NCBI RefSeq assembly: GCF_040645195.1
Contig: NZ_JBEYXW010000025.1
Location: 1 to 64,000 of the forward strand
Reading direction: 5' to 3'
Origin: Prauserella_A sp040645195
Lineage (GTDB): Bacteria; Actinomycetota; Actinomycetes; Mycobacteriales; Pseudonocardiaceae
Length of the DNA: 64,000 nt
Part shown: positions 35,981 through 43,475 of the stretch, piece after piece
Layout of the letters: each line of letters begins with the position of its first letter
Position numbering within the stretch: the first letter of the stretch is position 1
Notes under the pieces: generated by a model
What the model saw: the letters and a program-made list of their open reading frames with translations, nothing else
Database searches by the model: none
Told to the model about the DNA's origin: nothing
Made by a program: the position numbers and the translations under genes

Positions 35981-36271
35981 ATGGCAGAGCTACTGAGCGA
36001 CGAGCGCATCGACGAGGCACTCGGTCACCTGTCCCAATGGCGGCGCGCGGGCGACGCGATTGAGCGCGATGCGGAGCTGGCGAGCTTCCCGCAGGCGATC
36101 CAGGTGGTCAACCGGGTCGCCGAGATCGCGGAGAGCGCCAACCACCATCCCGACATCGACATCCGTTGGCGCACGCTGACTTTCCGGCTTACTACGCATT
36201 CGGAGGGTGGGATCACCGAGCGGGATGTCTCGCTGGCGAGCGAGATCGACGGGGTGATCGAGGCTCTGTGA
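35981..36271 (+). CDS. Pterin-4-alpha-carbinolamine dehydratase-like protein
   Basis: A 96-residue protein of the PCD/DCoH family. The signature NHHPDIDIRWRTLTFRLTTHSEGGITERD includes the HHPD active-site pair. The enzyme dehydrates 4a-carbinolamine pterins. ATG 35981 starts MAELLSDERIDEAL, the usual start. No aromatic hydroxylase gene is nearby, so the pterin partner is unknown. Confidence 0.88.
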   Translation: MAELLSDERIDEALGHLSQWRRAGDAIERDAELASFPQAIQVVNRVAEIAESANHHPDIDIRWRTLTFRLTTHSEGGITERDVSLASEIDGVIEAL

Positions 36272-36346
36272 TGTGCGCCGGCCGCGAAACCTCGGTGGTG
36301 TCATCGCGCGTTCCCCGGGTAGCCAGCATGGGGAAGGGAGTGCGCG

Positions 36347-36634
36347 ATGAGCCGTTTCAGCTTTGCCCGCAACGGATCGCGAGCCGATTCGCATTCCCGT
36401 CGCCGGCTGCGCCTACTGTCGGCGCTCGGCTTGCTGGTCCTGATGGCGCTGGGTGGTGGGGTACTGCCGGTCGCCGCGGCAACGCACGACACCCAGCAGG
36501 CGGCCGCGGTACCGGGGAGCGCCATCACCCAGGCATTCGTCGTCGGTGGGATTGCGTTCGCGATGATCATCGCCGTGGCGGGCGGGGTGCTGTTTTACAC
36601 CGCGAGAACCAGGCAGCGCCGCTCCGACTTGTGA
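36347..36634 (+). CDS. Small membrane protein of unknown function
   Basis: A 95-residue protein with a basic N-terminus, a signal/anchor segment (LLSALGLLVLMALGGGVLPVAAA), a short Gln/Ala/Pro external stretch and a second membrane helix (FVVGGIAFAMIIAVAGGVLFYTA) ending in a basic tail. GAAGGGAG stands upstream of ATG 36347. I recognise no family. Confidence 0.55.
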   Translation: MSRFSFARNGSRADSHSRRRLRLLSALGLLVLMALGGGVLPVAAATHDTQQAAAVPGSAITQAFVVGGIAFAMIIAVAGGVLFYTARTRQRRSDL

Positions 36635-36730
36635 TCTATGACACATGCGGCCGCGGCGGCTAACGGCGAGCGCGGTCAGGGCGCTGTCAAGGGTGACTCA
36701 CCGACCACGAGCCTTCTGGGGAGCACACCC

Positions 36731-36835
36731 ATGAACCGCGCCCCCGTTCTGACCCCCGGCCAGCAGGCCACGGTGACCGCATTCGCGACGGCGGTCACTC
36801 TGCTGTTCGTCATCCTGCTCGCCGCGGCTGGCTAA
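36731..36835 (+). CDS. 34-residue single-helix membrane peptide
   Basis: ATG 36731 opens MNRAPVLTPGQQATVTAFAT followed by a hydrophobic helix and a stop at 36835. The ribosome site is not strong. An upstream frame start at 36638 exists, but its sequence is low-complexity. It may be a genuine small membrane peptide or chance; the stop overlaps the stop of the convergent remnant. Confidence 0.35.
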   Translation: MNRAPVLTPGQQATVTAFATAVTLLFVILLAAAG

Positions 36836-37266
36836 GCTTCGCGGCCGAGCAGCGCCAGCAGCTTCTCGAACGGCGAGGCGTCGGCCGCGCCTACAACCGG
36901 TGGTCCGAACATGCCGGACCGTTGCCGGTCCTCGGCGCTGCCCGCAGCGTGCCAGCGCGCGACCGCGTCCACAACGCGGTCGTCGGGCCGGTAGGGCACG
37001 CCAGCACCACGCGCCAGGTCCCAGCCGTGCGCAAGCGTCTCGGACAGGCTGATCTGCGCGATCAGCAGGCCCGGCGCGGGGCCGAACGCGAACGGGAACT
37101 CACGCTCCAGGGCACCCGGGGCCGCGAAGGCCGCCAATGCCCGTCGCGCGGCGGCCGTGAAGTCGGCACTCAGATCGGCGTGGCTGCGCTCACCGAGTGC
37201 GGTGAAGTCGACCACCTCGCCCTCCACCCGGAACACGGGCTCGCGGCAGAGTAGCGCTCCGGCGGG
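36832..37266 (-). pseudogene. N-terminally truncated TIGR03086-like protein gene
   Basis: The frame encodes LLCREPVFRVEGEVVDFTALGERSHADLSADF, SETLAHGWDLARG and FGPPVVGAADASPFEKLLALLGREA, the C-terminal two thirds of a TIGR03086/maleylpyruvate isomerase-like protein. The N-terminal part with the DinB-like first helix is missing; the sequence upstream shows no matching residues in any frame. It probably is a remnant left by a deletion that also hit the SRPBCC remnant upstream. Confidence 0.6.
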
Positions 37267-37349
37267 ATGCACCGATCGTCGCCGCCGTGACGTCGTAGGC
37301 GCGCTCGAGCAAGCGTGGAATGTCGTCAGTTCTTTCATACAGGTACTGA

Positions 37350-37660
37350 CCATGACCGCAGACAGGCTGCCACGGACGGAAACGCCAGTCCGCGCCGATC
37401 TGCCACAACAGCACCAGGCGGGTGGGCGGCTCCCACAGCGTCACCCGGCTTCAGTTGCATTCGGTGCCATCGACGCCGCGTTCGAACCAGCGTCCGCCGA
37501 CCCGTGGTTCGACAACGACATCCGCGTTGTCGGGGCGTAGATCGAATGCTCGGCAGGCCAGAACTCGGTCATTCGCTCGGTGAGCAGGCCGAACGCCGGC
37601 TGCGGCGAGAACGGGACGCTGAGCAGCCGTGGTGCCTGCACCTACGTTGCGGGCTCGGCG
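37350..37660 (-). pseudogene. Degraded SRPBCC/AHSA1-like gene
   Basis: The first part, PQPAFGLLTERMTEFWPAEHSIYA (about 37603-37530), is in one frame; ADVVVEPRVGGRWFERGVDGTECN (about 37530-37454) is in another, and after a TGA at 37451-37453 it continues in the same frame as VTLWEPPTRLVLLWQIGADWRF. The stop stands where homologues have Trp (a TGG to TGA change). So one frameshift, one nonsense codon and a lost C-terminus are visible. It belongs to the START-like AHSA1 family. Confidence 0.65.
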
Positions 37661-37687
37661 ACGGCGAGACTCGCGAAGTTGTCCAGA

Positions 37688-38752
37688 GTGGCGCCTCGAC
37701 AGCGCCACCTCGACCTGACTCTCGACACTGTCCTGGCACTGTCGCAGGCTGACACAGCCCTGGGGCGACTTTCTGGGGTAGGTCGACTGTTGAGCAACCC
37801 CGGGATTCTGGTCCAACCCTATCAACGGCGCGAGGCGGTAGCGAGCTCGAGGATTGAAGGAACGGAAGCCTCTTTGTCGGACGTGCTTCAGGCTGAAGCG
37901 GCAGTAGAGCCCACCGCGAGCGACGACATTGCTGAGATTTTCAACTACCAGAAAGCGCTAAATGAAGGCATTAAGCTCCTAGAATCTTTGCCGATATCCA
38001 CCCGCTTGATACGGCAGGTTCATGCCGTACTGCTCTCCGGCGTCCGCGGCCGAGAAAAACGACCGGGCGAACTGCGGACCAGCCCAGTATGGATTGGATC
38101 ACCCACCGATTCACCTGACACCGCAATCTTCGTGCCGCCGTTGCCAGAGTTGCTCGGAGATCGACTAAGAGACTGGGAGAACTTCGTCCACGAAGAGAAC
38201 AAGCTTCCCGTACTGATCAGGTGCGCGCTGATGCACTACCAGTTCGAGACGATTCACCCATTCCTAGACGGAAACGGTCGAATCGGCCGACTTCTCATAA
38301 CACTTCTTCTAATGGAGAAGAAGGTACTTGAATTACCGCTTTTGTACGTCAGCGCGTACATGGAGGACAACCGACAAGAGTACTACAGTCGACTGCAGGC
38401 CGTCCGAGAGCGGGGGGAAATCCAGGAATGGCTCCAGTTCTTCCTGACCGCCGTATATCGCCAAGCGACCGACGCCGAAGAACGTGGAGGTAGGCTAGTT
38501 GAGCTTCGAGAGTCATATCGCTTGACATTTGCAGGCACTAAGAGTCGAGCAGCAGAAGTTGTCGATCTTCTATTTTCGAACCCCTTCGTTACAGTCAAGC
38601 GGGTCGAAACCGCATTAGGCGTCACAAATCAGGGCGCAAGGAATCTGATCACTTCAATAGAAGAAAAAGGGCTTCTTAGGAAAATTGGTAGCATTGGGCG
38701 GGGTGGTCGGGCCTTCTGGCTTGCCGAAGAGATTTACCAGATCGTCGGCTAG
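37688..38752 (+). CDS. Fic-domain protein (AMPylase type, N-terminal autoinhibition)
   Basis: About 354 residues. The Fic motif HPFLDGNGRIGR (from about 190) is intact, and the inhibitory helix SSRIEG (about 53-58) is of the N-terminal class II type, with Glu blocking ATP. A C-terminal winged-helix stretch (VVDLLFSNPFVTVKRVETALGVTNQGARNLITSIEEKGLL) could bind DNA. Such proteins transfer AMP to targets. The GC content is clearly lower than the surroundings. GTG 37688 gives a plausible start, but the region upstream merges with the SRPBCC remnant, so the N-terminus is uncertain. No cognate antitoxin gene is seen. Confidence 0.85.
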   Translation: MAPRQRHLDLTLDTVLALSQADTALGRLSGVGRLLSNPGILVQPYQRREAVASSRIEGTEASLSDVLQAEAAVEPTASDDIAEIFNYQKALNEGIKLLESLPISTRLIRQVHAVLLSGVRGREKRPGELRTSPVWIGSPTDSPDTAIFVPPLPELLGDRLRDWENFVHEENKLPVLIRCALMHYQFETIHPFLDGNGRIGRLLITLLLMEKKVLELPLLYVSAYMEDNRQEYYSRLQAVRERGEIQEWLQFFLTAVYRQATDAEERGGRLVELRESYRLTFAGTKSRAAEVVDLLFSNPFVTVKRVETALGVTNQGARNLITSIEEKGLLRKIGSIGRGGRAFWLAEEIYQIVG

Positions 38753-38757
38753 CCCGT

Positions 38758-38940
38758 GTGCGCAACATCCAACGGTTCACCTCACCAACTTGGAAGTTGC
38801 TAGCCGACCCGCAACCTACGTTGGAGCGTCGTGCGCAACATCCAACGATGCACCCCACCAACTTGGAAGTTGCTAGCCGACCCGCAACCTACGTTGGAGC
38901 GTCGTGCGCAACATCCAACGATGCACCCCACCAACCTGAA
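38758..38940. repeat. 2.5 tandem copies of a 73-base repeat
   Basis: GTGCGCAACATCCAACG starts at 38758, 38831 and 38904, an exact 73-base period. Two copies are nearly complete; the third stops near 38937. Each unit has an inner dyad (CAACTTGGAAGTTG) and an outer pair CCAACG...CGTTGG, so it may fold into a structured DNA or RNA. The repeats start six bases after the fic stop and lie between fic and the convergent nuclease-like gene. Confidence 0.85.
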
Positions 38941-39191
38941 GCTTGCTCAGCTCAGTGGTCATCCGATCGCCTGCCGGCGACTGGCACGCGGGGCCAACAA
39001 CGCCAGCCGCACACACGGTTTAGCAGTTCGCATCTGCCCAGGTTTTGCTTGCGAACGTTGTGGACCGCTGCGACACCCCACTGGTGAATCCGGAGGGGTA
39101 TTGATCGCCTGACCGACAGGGCCTGCATCAGACGTTGAAGCGGAATTCCACCACGTGGTGTCGAAACCGTGGACGCTGGGCATCCGCAGCG
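38941..39191. other. Region after the repeats, no supported gene
   Basis: No gene is supported on either strand. The sequence contains no visible hairpin with a T-run, attachment site or tRNA-like element. It separates the repeats from the stop of the nuclease-like gene. Confidence 0.5.
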
Positions 39192-40208
39192 TCAGTCCAG
39201 CTTCACGAACGACGGTCTCGGGGCGACGACAGGCGTCCGTTTTTCGTTGATGCTGAGCCACGCAGGTGCTTCCACGGACATGAGCTTCTTATCAACAGCG
39301 ATTAGGTTTTGCTGCGCAGCATCGTTTAGGGCGTCCAGGATGTCGATGACCTTGACCTTCTCGAACTTCTCCAGCTGCTTCTGGATTTTTTGCGCCTTAG
39401 CGCTCGGCTTGTAGTAATACGGTGCGCGGTCGTGCCTGCCCACCGTCAAAATTGCCTCGGCGACTGCCTCATATGCATCGTTAAACAAGCCCATGAAGCC
39501 ATCCGGATCTGGCAGCGCGACAAGATGGAGAGACTTCCACCTCTGATACCCCGGCTGGAGATCTACCGCCTGGGGAACGATCGCCACTCGGAGCCCCTTG
39601 CCGTCTTCGAGGTGATGCCAGTTGCTCTTGATAGTTGCGGCGGCAAACCTTGTCTTACTGGAACTACTTAGGAACAAGTCAGTCTTCCACACCTTCTTGA
39701 TCCGCTCTCGAAGGTACGGCTCGCCAGCGACACCGCGAGCCGCAATCGGTATCCAGGAGTCAAATGCGAAAGGTCGACCTGACCCATCAGGCAGCAAAAC
39801 CGCGTCACCACTCGCATTACTAACGACCGCATCAGTGAATCCAAGGTGCCGTGCACGCTCGTGACCGAACATCAGGGAAGTCGGCAAGTCCAGATCTGCA
39901 AAAGACTTAGGACTTACCTTCCTGAGCGCATCGCTGACGAGATCGACAACTCGAGGCTCACCACCGACAATCGCTTCGTGCACAGCCCACTCAAAACCAT
40001 CTCCGCGTGCTCCCTTGTCACGGTGCAGGCGAGCAACCTTGCAAAGCTGTCGGAAGGTAACGTCCACCCGGTCACAGTTAAGGTCTTCGAGGTCCGCATG
40101 CGACAACTCGTCGAAATGAGCCCTCAGCACTGATCGCGACACTGCGTAAAGTGCACGCCCGTACTCGTCGACGGGCTCAGCCTGACTCAGAAAGGTGACG
40201 TCAGCCAT
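39192..40208 (-). CDS. Uncharacterised protein, possible PD-(D/E)xK-type nuclease
   Basis: A 338-residue protein with no sure family. Its centre resembles restriction-like nuclease folds: Glu in GDGFEWAVHEAI, then Asp in KTDLFLSSSSKTRFAAATIKSN with a following Lys. The succeeding GKGLRVAIVPQAV is like the strand after the catalytic Lys. The metal site is therefore inferred, not shown. The C-terminus is helical with Lys and Gln. Base composition is lower in GC than neighbours, as for fic. It ends 12 bases before ychF starts its stop region, in the same direction. Confidence 0.5.
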   Translation of the reverse strand: MADVTFLSQAEPVDEYGRALYAVSRSVLRAHFDELSHADLEDLNCDRVDVTFRQLCKVARLHRDKGARGDGFEWAVHEAIVGGEPRVVDLVSDALRKVSPKSFADLDLPTSLMFGHERARHLGFTDAVVSNASGDAVLLPDGSGRPFAFDSWIPIAARGVAGEPYLRERIKKVWKTDLFLSSSSKTRFAAATIKSNWHHLEDGKGLRVAIVPQAVDLQPGYQRWKSLHLVALPDPDGFMGLFNDAYEAVAEAILTVGRHDRAPYYYKPSAKAQKIQKQLEKFEKVKVIDILDALNDAAQQNLIAVDKKLMSVEAPAWLSINEKRTPVVAPRPSFVKLD

Positions 40209-40219
40209 CCGGCGACCTC

Positions 40220-41320
40220 CTACTTCTTGCCGCCAGAGGTTAATCCGCTTCGGAACTCGACCACGTCGCCGTCGGCCATCACGTAGTCCTTGCCCTCCAT
40301 GCGGACCTTGCCAGCCGCCTTGGCCGCCGCCATGGAACCCGCTTCGACGAGGTCATCGAAGGAGACGACCTCCGCCTTGATGAAGCCGCGCTCGAAGTCG
40401 GTGTGGATGACGCCTGCCGCCTGGGGCGCCGTGGCCCCCTGCGGGACCGTCCACGCGCGCGCCTCCTTGGGACCCGCTGTGAGGTAGGTCTGCAGGCCAA
40501 GCGTGTGGAAACCGGCGCGAGCGAGCGCATACAGGCCCGGCTCGTCCTGGCCGACCGACTCCAGCAGTTCGCGCACTGCCTCCTCGTCGTCCAGTTCGAG
40601 CAGCTCGGCCTCCACCTTGGCGTCGAGGAACACCGCGTCACCAGGGGCGACGAGCTTGGCCAGCTCCTTCCGCCTGGTCTGGTCGGCCAGCACGGTCTCA
40701 TCAGCGTTGAACACGTACAGGAAGGGCTTCCCGGTGAGCAGGCTCAGCTCGCGCAGCCCCGGCAGGTCGACCTCGTTCTGCGCGGTGAACAGGGTGCGCC
40801 CGGAGTCCAGGATCTCCTTGGCCCGTTGCGCGTTCTCGAACGCGGGCCGCGCCTCCTTCTTGGTACGCGCTTCCTTCTCCAGCCGCGGCAGCGCCTTCTC
40901 CAGCGTCTGCAGGTCGGCGAGGATCAGCTCGGTATTGATCGTCTCGATGTCGGAGAGGGGATCGACCGTGCCGTCGACGTGGACGACGTCCGGGTCGTCG
41001 AACACCCGGATCACCTGACAGATCGCGTTGGCCTCACGGATGTTGGCGAGGAACTTGTTGCCGAGCCCTGCGCCCTCGGATGCACCCTTCACGATGCCGG
41101 CGATGTCCACAAAGGACACCGTGGCGGGCACAGTCTTCGCGGAGCCGAACACCTCGGCCAGCTTGTCAAGGCGCCGGTCAGGCAGTGGGACGACGCCGAC
41201 GTTGGGCTCGATCGTCGCGAACGGGTAGTTCGCGGCGAGCACGTCGTTGCGCGTCAGCGCGTTGAACAGGGTGGACTTGCCGACGTTGGGCAGCCCGACG
41301 ATGCCGAGGGTAAGGCTCAC
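40220..41320 (-). CDS. ychF: Redox-regulated ATPase YchF
   Basis: A 366-residue Obg-family P-loop ATPase. P-loop GLPNVGKST, DIAGIVKGASEGAGLG as G3, and the modified G4 NADE (rather than NKxD), the hallmark of the ATP-preferring YchF subgroup. The C-terminal TGS-like domain ends YVMADGDVVEFRSGLTSGGKK. GTG 41320 with GGGAG upstream is the start. It is involved in ribosome-associated and oxidative stress functions. Confidence 0.94.
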   Translation of the reverse strand: MSLTLGIVGLPNVGKSTLFNALTRNDVLAANYPFATIEPNVGVVPLPDRRLDKLAEVFGSAKTVPATVSFVDIAGIVKGASEGAGLGNKFLANIREANAICQVIRVFDDPDVVHVDGTVDPLSDIETINTELILADLQTLEKALPRLEKEARTKKEARPAFENAQRAKEILDSGRTLFTAQNEVDLPGLRELSLLTGKPFLYVFNADETVLADQTRRKELAKLVAPGDAVFLDAKVEAELLELDDEEAVRELLESVGQDEPGLYALARAGFHTLGLQTYLTAGPKEARAWTVPQGATAPQAAGVIHTDFERGFIKAEVVSFDDLVEAGSMAAAKAAGKVRMEGKDYVMADGDVVEFRSGLTSGGKK

Positions 41321-41433
41321 GGGCTCCCAGTTTACGGGTCGCCGCCGCAGACCTCCGCGGCCCTGCCGCCACCGCGGCCGCAATGTCTGATTTCCGCCAG
41401 TCGAGCCCCTGACCAGGTGGCAGTATCGATGCC

Positions 41434-42966
41434 ATGACACAGCTCGCCACACCCGCAACGACGCCGAACCAGCGCGTCTGGCAGGACACCGAGCGCTGCT
41501 ACCGCGCGGTGATGTCGCGAGACGCGCGCTTCGACGGCCAGTTCATCGTGGCTGTCAGGACGACCGGAATCTACTGCCGGCCGTCCTGCCCCGCGATGAC
41601 CCCGAAGGCACGCAACGTGGAGTTCTTCCCCACATCGGCAGCCGCGCAGTCACACGGCTACCGCGCATGCCGGCGTTGCCTGCCCGATGCCGTTCCCGGC
41701 TCGCCCGAGTGGAACGTGCGCGCGGACCTCGCCGCACGAGCCATGCGGCTGATCGCCGACGGCACGGTGGAGCGGGAGGGCGTGCCAGGGCTGGCCCGGC
41801 GGCTCGGTTACTCGGAGCGCCAGCTCGGCCGCGTGCTCACCGCCGAACTCGGCGCGGGACCGCTCGCGCTGGCACGCGCCCATCGAGCACATTCGGCCCG
41901 GCTGCTCATCGAGCTGTCCGAACTCCCCCTCACCGATGTCGCGTTCGCCGCCGGATTCGCCAGCGTGCGCCAGTTCAACACCACCATCCAGGAGGTGTTC
42001 GCCGCGACGCCGTCCCAGCTGCGGGCCGCCGCCAACAGCAGGCGTAAGCCCGTCAGCTCGCAGGACGAGCCGCCGACTGCCGGGGCACGACTGACACTGC
42101 GGCTGCCGTTCCGCGAACCGTTCGACGCCGCGGGGCTGCTCACGTTCCTCGCAGACCGAGCGGTGCCCGGCGTGGAGGACACAGCCGGTGGTTACCGGCG
42201 CACCCTGCGCCTGCCCCACGGCAGCGCGCTCGTGCGGCTCACACCAGCCGGCGCCCACGTCGAGTGCGAGCTGCGCCTGACCGATGTCCGCGACCTCGGC
42301 AACGCCGTCGCTCGCATCCGCAGGCTGCTCGACCTCGACGCGGATCCACACGCCGTGAGGCAGGTCCTCGGTCGGGATCGGGCGTTGGCGCCACTGGTGG
42401 CTGCCACGCCGGGCATCCGGGTTCCCGGCGCCGTCGATGGAGCCGAACTCGTGCTGCGCGCCATGCTGGGGCAGCAGGTGTCCGTGCCTGCTGCCCGCAC
42501 GGCCGCGGGCCGGCTCGCGGCTGAGCTGGGCGAACCGGTGCCAGCCGCCGACGGCGAGCCGCGACTGCTGTTCCCCACGGCGGCCGCGGTCGCAGAGCAC
42601 GGCGGCGAGGTGCTCCGCGGACCCCAGCGGCGCATCGACGCGATGCGCGAGGTCGCCGCCGCACTGGCAGTGGGCGACCTCGACGTTCACGTCGGACGCG
42701 ACGGCCCCGAGCTGCGCGCCGAACTGCTCGGCGCGCCCGGCATCGGTCCCTGGACCGCCGATTACGTGCTCATGCGCGTACTCGGCCAGCCGGATGTGCT
42801 GCTCGACGGCGACCTGGCCCTGCGCAAGGGTGCTGCAGCCCTCGGCCTGGACGACACGTCGAACGGCCTGACGGAACGCGCACAGGCATGGCGCCCGTGG
42901 CGTTCCTATGCCGGCATGTATCTCTGGCGAGCGAACGCCGCCACCACAACGGGAGGAAACTCATGA
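41434..42966 (+). CDS. alkA: Ada-type regulator fused to AlkA 3-methyladenine DNA glycosylase
   Basis: A 510-residue fusion. The N-terminal Ada zinc domain has Cys48, Cys52, Cys79 and Cys82; Cys48 corresponds to the methylphosphotriester acceptor. An AraC-type helix-turn-helix follows (about 90-195), then an AlkA glycosylase domain with HhH motif GAPGIGPWTADYVLMRVLG and catalytic Asp in LLDGDLALR. The protein senses methylated DNA and cuts out alkylated bases. Its stop overlaps the ogt start (ATGA), and it is divergent from ychF. Confidence 0.93.
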   Translation: MTQLATPATTPNQRVWQDTERCYRAVMSRDARFDGQFIVAVRTTGIYCRPSCPAMTPKARNVEFFPTSAAAQSHGYRACRRCLPDAVPGSPEWNVRADLAARAMRLIADGTVEREGVPGLARRLGYSERQLGRVLTAELGAGPLALARAHRAHSARLLIELSELPLTDVAFAAGFASVRQFNTTIQEVFAATPSQLRAAANSRRKPVSSQDEPPTAGARLTLRLPFREPFDAAGLLTFLADRAVPGVEDTAGGYRRTLRLPHGSALVRLTPAGAHVECELRLTDVRDLGNAVARIRRLLDLDADPHAVRQVLGRDRALAPLVAATPGIRVPGAVDGAELVLRAMLGQQVSVPAARTAAGRLAAELGEPVPAADGEPRLLFPTAAAVAEHGGEVLRGPQRRIDAMREVAAALAVGDLDVHVGRDGPELRAELLGAPGIGPWTADYVLMRVLGQPDVLLDGDLALRKGAAALGLDDTSNGLTERAQAWRPWRSYAGMYLWRANAATTTGGNS

Positions 42967-43469
42967 GCAACGCCCAATGGTCCACAGTAGACACTCCGGC
43001 AGGACCGTTCACCGCGATCGTCGCGGACGACGGTGCCGTGCTCGCCTCGGGCTGGACCGCCGACCCGGCGGAGCTGACCGCGGTCGTCTCCACGGCTCTG
43101 CGGCCCACCGGTTTGCGGAAGGTACGCGACCTCGGCGAGGTGACCATCGCGGTACACCGTTACCACGCGGGGGAGTTCGACGCGATCGACCTCATCCCGG
43201 TGCGCCAGCGCTCCGGCGCGTTCCTGCAGCACGCCTGGGACGTCCTGCGCACGGTGCCCGCGGGCAAGCAGGTGACCTACCGCGACTTCGCGGCACTCGC
43301 CGGCCGTCCCCCTGCGATCCGTGCTGCCGCATCCGCCTGCGCGCGCAACGCCGCCGCTCTGTTCGTACCGTGCCATCGCGTGCTGCGCGTCGGTGGCGCG
43401 CTCGGCGGGTTCCGCTGGGGCCTGCCGGTCAAGCAGTGGCTGCTCGATCACGAGGCGGGTCTGCACTGA
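42963..43469 (+). CDS. ogt: Methylated-DNA-protein cysteine methyltransferase
   Basis: A 168-residue enzyme with PCHRVLRVGG, the active-site Cys, and AGKQVTYRDFAALAGRPPAIRAAASACARNAA, the DNA-binding helix-turn-helix with Arg finger. It removes O6-alkyl groups from guanine in one irreversible transfer. Overlap with alkA by four bases makes an adaptive-response operon. Its stop is 6 bases from the convergent sbcC stop. Confidence 0.93.
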   Translation: MSNAQWSTVDTPAGPFTAIVADDGAVLASGWTADPAELTAVVSTALRPTGLRKVRDLGEVTIAVHRYHAGEFDAIDLIPVRQRSGAFLQHAWDVLRTVPAGKQVTYRDFAALAGRPPAIRAAASACARNAAALFVPCHRVLRVGGALGGFRWGLPVKQWLLDHEAGLH

Positions 43470-43475
43470 AATCCG

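Noticed and set aside
38758..38940. CRISPR array or integron attC sites
   Set aside because: There are no distinct spacers between identical repeats, the unit is 73 bases, no cas or integrase gene is near, and attC-type core sites are not arranged correctly.
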